From: Spongiimicrobium salis
Lineage (GTDB): Bacteria; Bacteroidota; Bacteroidia; Flavobacteriales; Flavobacteriaceae
NCBI RefSeq assembly: GCF_043678055.1
Contig: NZ_JBHEQA010000008.1
Location: forward strand, 62,001 to 126,000
Direction of reading: 5' to 3'
Length of the DNA: 64,000 nucleotides
Part shown: positions 34,452-44,018 of the stretch, in pieces
How the letters are laid out: each line of letters begins with the position of its first letter
Numbering within the stretch: position 1 is the stretch's first letter
Notes under the pieces: generated by a model
Database searches by the model: none
Seen by the model: only the letters and a program-made list of their open reading frames with translations
Told to the model about the DNA's origin: nothing
Made by a program: the position numbers and the translations under genes

Positions 34452-35480
34452 ATGGAGGAAAGACCAATTGAAGGACCACAGGAAGAACTCTATGAACATT
34501 ATCGGTTTACGGCATCAAAGGGACAGGAACCTTTGCGGGTGGACAAATTTTTGATGAATTTTATTGAAAATGCTACCCGTAATAAAATTCAGAAAGCAGC
34601 CAAAGATGGTCATATTTGGGTCAATGATGCGGTAGTAAAGCAAAATTACAAAGTAAAAGCAGGAGATGAGGTCAAAGTTCTTTTTGAACATCCGCCATAT
34701 GAACTTCTGCTGACCCCAGAGGATATTCCTTTGGATATTGTCTATGAGGATTCCTCTCTTTTGGTGGTCAATAAACCTGCGGGAATGGTGGTCCATCCGG
34801 GTCATGGAAATTATTCGGGTACCTTGATCAACGCTTTGTTGTACCATGCCAAAGACTTGCCTCTTAATGCAGACGAAAGACCGGGCTTGGTCCATCGTAT
34901 AGATAAAGATACTTCGGGGTTATTGGTGGTGGCAAAGACGGCTTCCGCCATGACACATTTGTCCAAACAGTTTTTTGATAAAACCAGTGAACGGGAATAT
35001 GTAGCTCTGGTCTGGGGAAATGTGGAAGCAGACAGTGGCACCATTGAGGGACATATTGGGAGGCATCCTAAAAATAGATTGCAAAATACAGTATTTCCCG
35101 AGGGTGATCAGGGGAAGGAAGCTACAACCCATTATAAGGTGTTGGAACGGCTGGGATATGTTACACTGATTTCCTGTCGTTTGGAAACTGGGAGAACACA
35201 CCAGATCCGGGTGCATTTGAAGCATATTGGCCATACCTTGTTCAACGATGAACGCTATGGCGGGGAAAAAATCTTGAAGGGCACTACCTTTTCTAAATAC
35301 AAACAATTTGTAGACAATGCATTTAAAGTATTGCCCCGACAGGCATTACATGCCAAAACCCTTGGTTTTGTGCATCCAGTATCCGGGGAACATTTGCAAT
35401 TTAATTCTGAAATGCCAGAGGATATGCAACTTTGCATAGCGAAATGGAGAAATTATGTAAAGCATAATATGAAGATATAG
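34452..35480 (+). CDS. rluD: RluA-family 23S rRNA pseudouridine synthase (RluD-like)
   Basis: A 342-aa enzyme with an N-terminal S4 RNA-binding domain (LRVDKFLMNFIENATRNKIQ) and the synthase domain. The catalytic Asp is in HRIDKDTSGLLVVAKT (about residue 150). GRTHQIRVHLKHIGH and RQALHAKTLGFVHP are typical. The RluD assignment (helix 69 of 23S rRNA) is by overall resemblance; RluC or RluA specificity cannot be excluded. Three bases after the PASTA gene. Confidence 0.92.
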   Translation: MEERPIEGPQEELYEHYRFTASKGQEPLRVDKFLMNFIENATRNKIQKAAKDGHIWVNDAVVKQNYKVKAGDEVKVLFEHPPYELLLTPEDIPLDIVYEDSSLLVVNKPAGMVVHPGHGNYSGTLINALLYHAKDLPLNADERPGLVHRIDKDTSGLLVVAKTASAMTHLSKQFFDKTSEREYVALVWGNVEADSGTIEGHIGRHPKNRLQNTVFPEGDQGKEATTHYKVLERLGYVTLISCRLETGRTHQIRVHLKHIGHTLFNDERYGGEKILKGTTFSKYKQFVDNAFKVLPRQALHAKTLGFVHPVSGEHLQFNSEMPEDMQLCIAKWRNYVKHNMKI

Positions 35481-35565
35481 GTTTATTCAATAGAACTATT
35501 GAGAACTCCTTTGTTCAGAGATAGTTAATTCCAAAAAAGCATAGTATTTTTACCACTTAAATGTA

Positions 35566-36237
35566 ATGGTGTTTCATTGGCTAAATATCCATCTAGATGT
35601 TAAGAACCGATTTCATTTTGCAGTGAAATTGTTTCTAGCGTCCATTTTAGCTTTGTCGTATGGGTGTGCTAATAAGATGGAAAAGAAGGAACGACTCGAT
35701 CATACCAATATGCCTTCTGCTATAAAAGACGATACATTGGAGGTTTTAGACGTTTCGGTCAAACAGGTGGAGGTCATAGCTGATCATTTTGATTTCCCAG
35801 TAGGGAAACCTGAAGGTATAGGGTATTATAACGCCCAATCATTTGGGGAGAATAACCATCTTGGAGATGATTGGAACGGTACAGGTGGTGGAAATACAGA
35901 TTTAGGAGATGCTATATATGCCATTGCAAATGGAAAGGTGGCTTTTGCCGAGGATATTGGTGGAGGATGGGGCAATGTGATCAGAATACATCATGTACTT
36001 GAAGACGGTCATAAGGTTGAATCGCTTTATGCGCATTGTGATACTATTTTAGTGGCAACTTCGGATACAGTGAGCATTGGACAAAAAATTGGTACTATAG
36101 GTACTGCGCATGGATTGTATTATGCGCATTTACATTTTGAGATACGGGAAAATATACATATGCCCATTGGAGGAGGTTATTCCCAGAATACAGCGGGCTA
36201 CGTAGATCCCACAGAATTTATAAGAACGCATAGATAA
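35566..36237 (+). CDS. M23-family metallopeptidase lipoprotein
   Basis: A 223-aa exported peptidoglycan endopeptidase-like protein. The signal segment FAVKLFLASILALSYGC ends in a lipobox Cys at about residue 34; the preceding 17 residues are long for a lipoprotein signal, so the true start may be downstream. Zinc ligands fit M23: H and D in NNHLGDDWNG, then YAHCD and the HLHFEIR motif. It should cut peptide bridges or cross-links in peptidoglycan. Confidence 0.87.
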   Translation: MVFHWLNIHLDVKNRFHFAVKLFLASILALSYGCANKMEKKERLDHTNMPSAIKDDTLEVLDVSVKQVEVIADHFDFPVGKPEGIGYYNAQSFGENNHLGDDWNGTGGGNTDLGDAIYAIANGKVAFAEDIGGGWGNVIRIHHVLEDGHKVESLYAHCDTILVATSDTVSIGQKIGTIGTAHGLYYAHLHFEIRENIHMPIGGGYSQNTAGYVDPTEFIRTHR

Positions 36238-36269
36238 ATATTAGGTTTAAAAAGTAACAAAGTTTTAGC

Positions 36270-37031
36270 ATGAAGATTGTAATATCACCGGCAAAATCCT
36301 TGGATTTTGAAAGCAACATACCCACAGCGATCCATACACAACCGGAGTTTTTGGAGAAATCAGTACAACTCAATAAAGTTTTGGCCAAGAAAAAACCAAA
36401 AGCACTTTCTACTTTAATGGGCATCTCCGATAAACTGGCAGAATTGAACTGGCAGCGGAATCAGGATTTTTCAGTACCCTTTTCACCGGAGAATGCCAGA
36501 CAAGCGGTTTATGCGTTTAATGGTGATGTATATCAGGGGTTGGATGCGTACTCCATTCCAGAAGCCAAATTAGATCAATTGCAGAACACGCTTAGAATCC
36601 TATCTGGTTTGTACGGTATTCTTAAACCTCTAGATCTTGTTCAGGCGTATCGTTTGGAAATGGGTACCCAACTTAAAGTAGGCCGCAAAAAGAATCTCTA
36701 TGAGTTCTGGAAAAAAGACTTGACCGCACATCTCAATGCCGAGTTATTGGATGAAGAGCTTTTTGTAAACCTTGCAAGCAATGAATATTTTGGGGCAATT
36801 GATGAAAAAGCATTGAAGACTCCAGTAATCACGCCTATTTTTAAGGATTGGAAAAATGATAAGCTAAAGGTAATCAGCTTTTTTGCCAAAAAGGCAAGAG
36901 GTTCTATGGTACGCTATATTTTGGATACCAACGCACAAAGTTTAGCGGATATTAAAGGCTTTGATCGTGATGGGTATGTCTACAGCCAAGAACACACCTT
37001 AAAGGAAAACCAACCTGTATTTTTACGTTAG
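36270..37031 (+). CDS. yaaA: Peroxide stress protein YaaA (DUF328)
   Basis: A 253-aa protein of the YaaA family, which lowers intracellular free iron under peroxide stress. Signatures: MKIVISPAKSLDFES at the N-terminus, the YxGDVYxGLDA-type segment as FNGDVYQGLDAYS, RILSGLYGILKPLDL, YRLEMGT and the C-terminal FFAKKARGSMVRYI followed by IKGFDRDGY. 32 bases after the M23 gene. Confidence 0.95.
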   Translation: MKIVISPAKSLDFESNIPTAIHTQPEFLEKSVQLNKVLAKKKPKALSTLMGISDKLAELNWQRNQDFSVPFSPENARQAVYAFNGDVYQGLDAYSIPEAKLDQLQNTLRILSGLYGILKPLDLVQAYRLEMGTQLKVGRKKNLYEFWKKDLTAHLNAELLDEELFVNLASNEYFGAIDEKALKTPVITPIFKDWKNDKLKVISFFAKKARGSMVRYILDTNAQSLADIKGFDRDGYVYSQEHTLKENQPVFLR

Positions 37032-37420
37032 TTTTTTTAGACAAGACACTGTTTAACCATAGCCCTAAAAAATCATTTTAGGCGTGAAATAGAAGGCCTT
37101 CATGGCCCTCTTCCTTATAGGGAGAGCTTCAGGGATGGAAAGACAATGATTCGTTTTGGATTATTAACAAAAAAGCCTTTCTGTTTTTACGAAAATCGCA
37201 AAAAAGAATTCGTATCAAAGAAAACGTTTTCGTGAGTTATTGTTCGTTCAAATGGGCAATAAGTATCAAATTACAACAAAATTTACTTATTTTATGCATT
37301 TATGATATTGGGATGCAGCTACAAAAACTGTAGCTTTGTAGTTCGCTTTTTTCTGCCCTTATTTTGGGGGATGCAATCCATGCAGCTAGAAAGAAGAACT
37401 ATTATTTTATTCCATGATGT
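37032..37420. other. Intergenic region upstream of ppc
   Basis: 389 bases. A hairpin CCTAAAA-AATCA-TTTTAGG (37064-37082) lies 32 bases after yaaA and could mark its 3' end, though no T-tract follows. Near the other end are a promoter-like element and an overlapping palindrome, listed separately. I see no gene. Confidence 0.55.
37308..37338 (+). promoter_or_regulatory. Probable ppc promoter overlapped by a short palindrome
   Basis: TTG at 37308-37310, 20 bases, TAGCTTTG at 37331-37338, fitting TTG/TAnnTTTG. A perfect palindrome GCTACA-AAAAC-TGTAGC (37318-37334) covers the spacer and the first bases of the -7 box, a position where a bound regulator would block RNA polymerase. The predicted message starts about 78 bases before ppc. 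Confidence 0.55.
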
Positions 37421-39967
37421 ATGCAGCAGTTAGAAAGATTAGTAACTTTTAAGAAGTCCGTTCAAAATAAATTCAACGTTTACAATAGTCTATTTTTAAA
37501 TTTGCCCTATCGCAACATTGAAAATGTTGGGATGCTCATTCCATTGATATTGGATCAATGCCAAAAAGGTTTAAAAAAGGGGAAAAACCCTAAAGAAATC
37601 CTTGAGGCTTTTTTTAAAAATTATGTAGCTATCACAGATGAGAAAGAACAGATCGATTTTATGTTCCGTATCATTCAATATGTCGAAAGACAGGTTGTCC
37701 TCTATGATAGCGTAGAAGATGCCGCTTTCCCTAAACTGCATGAACACAGCAGCTCCTTGTCGATCAAGGACTACTTTCAGTTGGTCGACAAAAATAAGAG
37801 TTGGGATAGCTTAGCAGAAAAATTGTCCACTTTCAGTGCTCGGATCGTACTTACAGCGCATCCTACACAGTTCTATACCCCAGCGGTATTGGATATTATT
37901 GGAGACTTAAGGAACTTGATCATTGAAGATAAAATAGACGAAATAGATGTGGTGCTCCAGCAATTGGGATTAACATCCTTGATCAATGCCAAAAAGCCAA
38001 CTCCTTTGGATGAAGCCAAAAATATTATTTACATTTTAAGAAATGTGTATTACGATGCCGTGGGAGAATTGTACACTTCTATTAAAAATAATATCAATGA
38101 TGCGGATTTTGACAACCACAATATTATGAAACTAGGCTTCTGGCCTGGTGGAGATCGGGATGGGAATCCTTTTGTAACCTCGTCTATTACCGCAGATGTA
38201 GCCGATGAACTTCGAGTCACCTTAATGAAATGCTATTATAATGACCTAAAACGACTTCAAAAGAAACTTACTTTTAAGGAAGTACAGGAACCTATCGCTC
38301 TATTGCGTAAAAATTTGTACAAGGCCATGTTCGATCCCAATACGGCATTGAGCTATGCGCAAATTATTGAACCATTGACCTATATCCACAGTATTTTAAA
38401 GGATAAATACTATAAACTATACCTCAAAGAACTTGAACGACTTATTGATAAGGTAAAAATCTTTAAGACGCATTTCGCCACTTTGGATATTCGCCAAGAT
38501 CATAGTGTGCATGTGCAGGTGGTAACAGCAGTATTGAAGAACAATGGAATCATAACAGCATCTTTAGAAGAACTTTCCCAGGAAGCATTGGTCAAAGCCT
38601 TATTGCACGATAGCGTTTCCCTGACTTTGGATAGGTATGAAGAAGGTATTGTTAGGGATACCTTGCAAAATATCATGCAATTAAAAACCATTCAGGAAAA
38701 GAATGGGGAAGAGGGTTGTAATCGATATATCATCAGTAATTCCGAGGATATTTTTTCCATACTATTCGTTTTTGGCCTCTTCCGTTGGTGCGGATGGGAG
38801 TTGGATGCCATTACCTTTGATATTGTGCCTCTTTTTGAAACCATGAAAGGAATGGATGGAGCGGAAGCCACCATGCAATATGTATTTAACTTGCCGGAAT
38901 ATCAGGATCATTTGCAAAAAAGAAATAGCAAACAGACCATAATGTTAGGCTTTTCGGATGGCACCAAAGATGGTGGTTATTTAAAGGCCAATTGGTCCAT
39001 TTTAAAGACCAAAGAACAATTGTCTGCAGTCTGTAATCAGAATGATATTAAAGCCATATTTTTTGATGGCCGCGGTGGACCACCGGCTAGAGGAGGGGGT
39101 AAGACACACCGTTTTTATGCAGCGCAAACCAAAGCTATAGCCAATAATGAAATACAATTGACCATTCAGGGACAAACCATTACCAGTACCTATGGTACTA
39201 AGGAACAGTTCCAGTACAATTGTGAACAATTATTGACTGCAGGCCTATCCAATGATTTTTTTGGAGAGCAAAATACCATTTCCGAAACATCAAGAAAGTT
39301 GATTGAAGAATTGTCGGAATTGAGTTTTGAAAAATATGATGCACTTAAGCATCACCCTAATTTTATGGCCTACTTGGAACATAGAAGTACCTTAAAATAT
39401 TATACCAAAGCCAATATTGGTAGTCGTCCTGGTAAACGTGGAAATAAGGCAAAGTTGGAATTAACGGATTTAAGGGCCATTTCCTTTGTGGGGTCATGGA
39501 GTCAGTTAAAACAGAATGTACCTGGATATTTTGGATTGGGAACGGCCATTAAAACGTTTGAAGATCAGGGAAGATTGGAAGAGGTAAAACAATTGTACAA
39601 TGATGTTCCCTTTTTTAAGGCACTAATGCTCAATAGCATGATGTCCTTATCCAAGTGTTATTTTGAATTGACGGCTTATATGAAGGGAGATCCGGAATAT
39701 GCTGATTTTTGGATGATCCTGTATACCGAGTATCAACTGTCCAAAGAGATGTTGTTGCGTATTTCCAATATGGATATTTTAATGGAAAAAGAGGCGGTTT
39801 CCCGAGAGTCCATTAAGATCCGAGAAAATATTGTGCTTCCATTATTGGTAATTCAACAATATGCCCTACAGAAAATTGGAGGAACTACCCAACATAAGGA
39901 GTTGTATGAGAAAATAGTAACCAGATCGTTATACGGTAATATTAATGCAAGTAGAAATTCTGCCTAA
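37421..39967 (+). CDS. ppc: Phosphoenolpyruvate carboxylase
   Basis: Anaplerotic enzyme making oxaloacetate from PEP and bicarbonate. 848 aa. LTAHPTQ (catalytic His about 147), GFWPGGDRDGNPFV, MLGFSDGTKDGGYLKANW and the C-terminal SRSLYGNINASRNSA are clear. In the second signature the usual FHGRGG reads FFDGRGGPPARGGG (near 546), so His is replaced by Asp; I believe this is a lineage variant rather than a defect because all flanking residues are conserved. Confidence 0.95.
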   Translation: MQQLERLVTFKKSVQNKFNVYNSLFLNLPYRNIENVGMLIPLILDQCQKGLKKGKNPKEILEAFFKNYVAITDEKEQIDFMFRIIQYVERQVVLYDSVEDAAFPKLHEHSSSLSIKDYFQLVDKNKSWDSLAEKLSTFSARIVLTAHPTQFYTPAVLDIIGDLRNLIIEDKIDEIDVVLQQLGLTSLINAKKPTPLDEAKNIIYILRNVYYDAVGELYTSIKNNINDADFDNHNIMKLGFWPGGDRDGNPFVTSSITADVADELRVTLMKCYYNDLKRLQKKLTFKEVQEPIALLRKNLYKAMFDPNTALSYAQIIEPLTYIHSILKDKYYKLYLKELERLIDKVKIFKTHFATLDIRQDHSVHVQVVTAVLKNNGIITASLEELSQEALVKALLHDSVSLTLDRYEEGIVRDTLQNIMQLKTIQEKNGEEGCNRYIISNSEDIFSILFVFGLFRWCGWELDAITFDIVPLFETMKGMDGAEATMQYVFNLPEYQDHLQKRNSKQTIMLGFSDGTKDGGYLKANWSILKTKEQLSAVCNQNDIKAIFFDGRGGPPARGGGKTHRFYAAQTKAIANNEIQLTIQGQTITSTYGTKEQFQYNCEQLLTAGLSNDFFGEQNTISETSRKLIEELSELSFEKYDALKHHPNFMAYLEHRSTLKYYTKANIGSRPGKRGNKAKLELTDLRAISFVGSWSQLKQNVPGYFGLGTAIKTFEDQGRLEEVKQLYNDVPFFKALMLNSMMSLSKCYFELTAYMKGDPEYADFWMILYTEYQLSKEMLLRISNMDILMEKEAVSRESIKIRENIVLPLLVIQQYALQKIGGTTQHKELYEKIVTRSLYGNINASRNSA

Positions 39968-40054
39968 ATAAATATGCTGAGGAAACGTATGCCTTGTTTT
40001 ATTTTCTAAAAAGGGTTGTCCGTAAATTTCGAAAAAAGGACGTATTTTAGAGGA

Positions 40055-40780
40055 ATGTATTACTACCTTATCCTAGCCTTAAATGGTTTTTGTTTATATC
40101 ATTGTTATATCAACAGAAAGCCTTATTTCTGGTATTTCGTTATTTTTTTTATTCCAGTATTGGGAAGTCTTGCCTACCTATTTACCCAGGTATTTGGTCA
40201 AAGGGATATTGACAAGGTACAAGAAGGACTGGTGTCTGTAATAAATCCTTCAAAAAAAATTACAGATCTTGAAAAACAACTGCAATTTGCCGAAACTTTT
40301 GAAAACAAAGTAGCATTGGCAGATGCCTATTTGGAAGCAGAAATCTTTGAAAAGGCCATTGAAACCTATGAAGCTGCCCTTAAAGGTACATTTCAGAACG
40401 ATTTTTATGTGTTGTCCAGATTGGAGGAGGCCTATTATTTTTCTTCCCGTTTTGATGAGGCTATCGCCTGTGCCGAAAAAATAAAGGACAATCCCAAATT
40501 CAAGAAAAACAAAGCGGTTTTCTTATACGGTCTGGCCCTTGAAAAGAATCATCAGATTACGGCAGCGGAAGAACAATTAAAAAAATTTGATGCACCCTAT
40601 TCCCATTATCAGGAACGCTTGGTATTGGGGCAATTTTACATGAGAAATAAAAGGCCTGAAGCGGCCAAGGAAGTATTACAGGAAATTGTTCATGAATCGG
40701 AACGCATGTCCAAACAAAATTATAGAACGCATCGGGTATTGATTAAAAAAGCAAGTGAAATTCTAGCTACCTTAGCCTAA
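40055..40780 (+). CDS. Membrane protein with C-terminal TPR repeats
   Basis: 241 aa from ATG 40055 (MYYYLILALNGFCLYHCYIN); a TTG 39 bases upstream is possible but adds only a polar leader. Two membrane helices occupy the first 50 residues, resembling the PLD-nuclease N-terminal-type anchor. About five TPR-like helical pairs follow (NKVALADAYLEAEIFEKAIE). It overlaps the next gene by one base (TAATG). No specific role can be assigned; a scaffold is the usual guess for such proteins. Confidence 0.8.
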   Translation: MYYYLILALNGFCLYHCYINRKPYFWYFVIFFIPVLGSLAYLFTQVFGQRDIDKVQEGLVSVINPSKKITDLEKQLQFAETFENKVALADAYLEAEIFEKAIETYEAALKGTFQNDFYVLSRLEEAYYFSSRFDEAIACAEKIKDNPKFKKNKAVFLYGLALEKNHQITAAEEQLKKFDAPYSHYQERLVLGQFYMRNKRPEAAKEVLQEIVHESERMSKQNYRTHRVLIKKASEILATLA

Positions 40781-41466
40781 TGTTTCACCATTATCATCCA
40801 TACGAACCTTTTCTTTTTCCGGAAGCCACAAAATTAATCGTAGGTACCCTGCCGCCGCCCCGTTTTACACAGGGAGCCTTAAAGGACGATGATGTTGATT
40901 TTTGTTACGGGAGTAGAAATGGAATGCTTTGGCCTATATTGGATCGTATTTTTGATTTAGGATTGAAGTATGAAACGACGGCTGCTGCTGCCCAACAACG
41001 AAAGGACTTTCTCATAGCGCATAAAATAGGTGTTTGCGATATTGTAGCAAGTGCCATGCGCGATAAAATAGATGCATCCGATTTGGGAATGCAACAGGTA
41101 GAATTGCGTGATATCATTGGCTATTTAAAACAATATCCCAAAATAGATACGCTCTTGTTCACTGGAGGGAACAGTAAGAATGGTCCCGAATATTTTTTTA
41201 GGAAGCACATAAAGACCTATGGAATACCGTATCATGTGGTGTCTGATGTTGTTCCTCGCATTCATAGCTTTGAGTTGCCTTTAGGGGATGAGGTAAAAGA
41301 CCTTCAAAATGGGTTTAGGACCATACGTACCGTTTCTTTGACGGCACCTTCTGGAGCGGCCAATAGGGCAGTAGGGAGTTTGCAATTATACAAAGATTTA
41401 AAGGCTAAAGATTCCAATTTTAATACCTTGGATTTTAGGGTAATGCAATATCGTGAGTTTTTTTAG
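40780..41466 (+). CDS. Uracil-DNA glycosylase superfamily protein
   Basis: 228 aa. The N-terminal VGTLPPPRFTQ and YGSRNGMLWPIL segments match the UDG-like superfamily (motif 1 and the NxxW-type region), and LLFTGGNSKNG would be the strand before the second active-site loop. The classical catalytic Asp/His motifs of UNG are not present, so activity and substrate are uncertain. The start overlaps the preceding gene's stop. Confidence 0.75.
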   Translation: MFHHYHPYEPFLFPEATKLIVGTLPPPRFTQGALKDDDVDFCYGSRNGMLWPILDRIFDLGLKYETTAAAAQQRKDFLIAHKIGVCDIVASAMRDKIDASDLGMQQVELRDIIGYLKQYPKIDTLLFTGGNSKNGPEYFFRKHIKTYGIPYHVVSDVVPRIHSFELPLGDEVKDLQNGFRTIRTVSLTAPSGAANRAVGSLQLYKDLKAKDSNFNTLDFRVMQYREFF

Positions 41467-41484
41467 GAATTTTGATATACTATT

Positions 41485-42057
41485 ATGACCGAAAAAGAAA
41501 AAATGCTACAAGGAGCGTCTTACAATTCAAGAGATCCGGAATTGATCCAAATGTACTATCGGGCTAGAAAATTATTGAAAGCCTATAATACCCTTGATGT
41601 GGAAAAAACGGAAGAACGAGAACGTATTCTTCGAGATTTGCTCTCTTTCAAAGGAGAAGGAATTTGGATTGAAAGTCCTTTTTTTTGTGATTATGGCGCG
41701 CATATTTCCATAGGAGAAAATACCTTTGTTAATGTGAACTGCATGTTTTTGGATGACAATACGATTCGTATTGGGAAAAATGGCCTTATTGGACCTTATG
41801 TTCAAATTTATACGGCCGATCATCCCTTAAAAGCAGAGGATCGCATTAGAAAAAACAATGGAAAATCGTCTTATATAACCTCCGCTAGGCCTGTGGTTAT
41901 CGGGGATAATGTATGGATTGGCGGAAATACAGTCATCTGCCCCGGTATTACTATTGGGAATAATGTCACCATTGGCGCGGGCAGTGTGGTGACCAAGGAC
42001 ATTCCCGACCATGTTTTGGCCTTTGGAAACCCCTGCGTAGTAAGAAAAAAAATATAG
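41485..42057 (+). CDS. Sugar O-acetyltransferase (Maa/LacA type)
   Basis: 190-aa left-handed beta-helix acetyltransferase using acetyl-CoA. N-terminal Maa domain (TEKEKMLQGASYNSRDPEL), hexapeptide repeats from about residue 70 on, active-site His in YTADHPL, and the C-terminal IGDNVWIGGNTVICPGITIG. Maltose or galactoside O-acetyltransferase activity is typical; the physiological acceptor is unknown. Confidence 0.92.
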   Translation: MTEKEKMLQGASYNSRDPELIQMYYRARKLLKAYNTLDVEKTEERERILRDLLSFKGEGIWIESPFFCDYGAHISIGENTFVNVNCMFLDDNTIRIGKNGLIGPYVQIYTADHPLKAEDRIRKNNGKSSYITSARPVVIGDNVWIGGNTVICPGITIGNNVTIGAGSVVTKDIPDHVLAFGNPCVVRKKI

Positions 42058-42108
42058 GTTTTATATAGAAAAACAGAAAACAACAAACAGCCTTAAGTCA
42101 GCACAAAA

Positions 42109-42564
42109 ATGTATTACCCTATAGATCGGATAAAGAAAGAAGAATATGGAGCGGTGGTCTCCTTATGGGAAGCTTCGGTTAGAGCGACCCATCACTTTCT
42201 GAAAGAAGAGGATATCAATTATTTTAGGCCTTTGATATTGAATACGTATTTGGATGCCGTTAACTTGCGCTGTGTCCGAGATGAAAAAGGCGATATCCTT
42301 GGTTTTCTAGGCGTTGCCGAACAAAATCTGGAAATGTTGTTCATTGATCCGGAATGCCGAGGTAAAGGGATTGGAAAAACACTCTTGACCTATGCCATAT
42401 CGGCAATGGAGGTACAATATGTAGATGTAAATGAGCAAAATGAACAAGCCCTTCAATTCTATACGCATATGGGATTTCAAAAGATCGGGCGATCCGAGGT
42501 CGATGGCACCGGTAAACCTTACCCTATCATACATATGGGGTTGAATGCAAAAAGTAAGGGTTAG
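42109..42564 (+). CDS. GNAT-family N-acetyltransferase
   Basis: 151 aa. The acetyl-CoA-binding motif A is LEMLFIDPECRGKGIGKTLL, followed by VDVNEQNEQALQFYTHMGFQ (motif B). The N-terminal segment SVRATHHFLKEEDI is typical of the YjaB-like group. 51 bases after the sugar acetyltransferase; acceptor unknown. Confidence 0.92.
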   Translation: MYYPIDRIKKEEYGAVVSLWEASVRATHHFLKEEDINYFRPLILNTYLDAVNLRCVRDEKGDILGFLGVAEQNLEMLFIDPECRGKGIGKTLLTYAISAMEVQYVDVNEQNEQALQFYTHMGFQKIGRSEVDGTGKPYPIIHMGLNAKSKG

Positions 42565-42782
42565 CATACGAATGGAAAGCCTACTAAAATAGTCCATAGG
42601 TACGCATTATTGTGTAGGAAATGTTAAGGTTTCCGGATAAAGCTTTGGAAATGTTTATTTTAGGGTAAGAATACTGATTTTACGACCTTTAAAGAAATAA
42701 TTGAATTTTTAAAGCGTTTAAAATAAACCATCATCCTAGGTGGTACAGTAGATATCAAAAATTTGTGCTTGAGCGTAATACT

Positions 42783-44015
42783 ATGATTAGAACTATATTG
42801 TCGTTGTTTTTTCTTCTCTATGGAAGTTGTCTTTTTGCAGCTTCTGATTATACGGAAATCGATAAACGTTCTAAAAAGATTCCTGATTCTTTAGAGACTA
42901 TTGAAGAAATAACGACTTACTTAACGAATGGTTTAAGCAAAATCGATGAAAAAGTTAGGGCCATTTATGTGTGGACAGCGCACAACATTCGCTATGACAT
43001 TTCCAAAAGTTATGAAGAAGTCAAGTATACCTCTTACGATCAGATGGTAGTCGATGCCCTCGAAAGTCGTAAAGGGGTCTGTGAACATTATGCCCAGTTG
43101 TTTCATAGGATGTGTGCCCTTGCTGGCGTAAAATCCTATGTGATTGCCGGATATACAAGGCAGGAGGGTGATATGGATATTGCAGATTTAGATCATGCCT
43201 GGAATGCCGTGGAAATAGGTAAAAAACATTATTTTATAGATGCTACTTGGGCCTCGGGCTATCAGGATGATAAAACCTACAGGCATATTTTTCAGGACGA
43301 TTTTTTCCTAATTGAACCTAAGGAATTCATAAAAACACACATGCCTTTTGATTTGGTATGGCAGTTTTTGGATAACCCCTTGGATCACTCAGAATTTGAA
43401 GATAGGCAATACGCCAAACTCTTTAAACCAGGGAAGTTTTCCTTTAAGGATTCTATAGCCCATATTGCTACTATGGATAGTATTGTAATGTTGGAAAGGG
43501 CAGTGGCAAGAATAAAGAAGTCGGGTCTTACCCATATCCTGATTAAAGAAGAGGTAGCGCGTTACAGCGCCCAGATCGAAAATATTAAGTCCTACCGTTG
43601 GTTTAGCAGCTTTAGCGAGATCAATGATAGGGTCAATAGGGCCAGAGACTCCGTGAATGAAGGAATTATATTCAACAATACCTTTATCAGTTATGCGAAT
43701 AAGCGTTTTAAAAAACCCAAAATTGAAAAAGAGGAGATAAAACGGGTTATAGAAAAGGCCAACAATTCCTTCTATGCAGGAAAAGCCGCATTGCGACAAT
43801 GTAAGCGAGATTTGTTGGCATTGAAATATACCGGGAATATGGCCGAAAACGCGAAATTGGCAGCAGAAAACACTCAAAATCTATATGATTTTATCACTCG
43901 AATAGAATTTAAAATATTGGAAATTGGTCCTTCTATTGAAGAAAATAAGAAGTATGCCCAACGCTATCTTAAAAAGTGGAAACCCCTACGTTTTGCAGTC
44001 CCTCGTGAATTGTGA
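42783..44015 (+). CDS. Exported transglutaminase-like protein
   Basis: 410 aa from ATG 42783 with a signal peptide ending SCLFAAS. The papain-like triad is complete: Cys in RKGVCEHYAQLF (about 99), His in DLDHAWNAVEIG and Asp in YFIDATWASG. Proteins of this kind act as peptidases or cross-linkers in the envelope. The C-terminal 200 residues are helical with no recognised domain. It converges on the next gene with only three bases between stops. Confidence 0.88.
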   Translation: MIRTILSLFFLLYGSCLFAASDYTEIDKRSKKIPDSLETIEEITTYLTNGLSKIDEKVRAIYVWTAHNIRYDISKSYEEVKYTSYDQMVVDALESRKGVCEHYAQLFHRMCALAGVKSYVIAGYTRQEGDMDIADLDHAWNAVEIGKKHYFIDATWASGYQDDKTYRHIFQDDFFLIEPKEFIKTHMPFDLVWQFLDNPLDHSEFEDRQYAKLFKPGKFSFKDSIAHIATMDSIVMLERAVARIKKSGLTHILIKEEVARYSAQIENIKSYRWFSSFSEINDRVNRARDSVNEGIIFNNTFISYANKRFKKPKIEKEEIKRVIEKANNSFYAGKAALRQCKRDLLALKYTGNMAENAKLAAENTQNLYDFITRIEFKILEIGPSIEENKKYAQRYLKKWKPLRFAVPREL

Positions 44016-44018
44016 CGT

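Noticed and set aside
35486..35503. TTCAATAG/CTATTGAG hairpin after the rluD-like gene
   Set aside because: Loop of only two bases and no T-tract, so not reported as a terminator.
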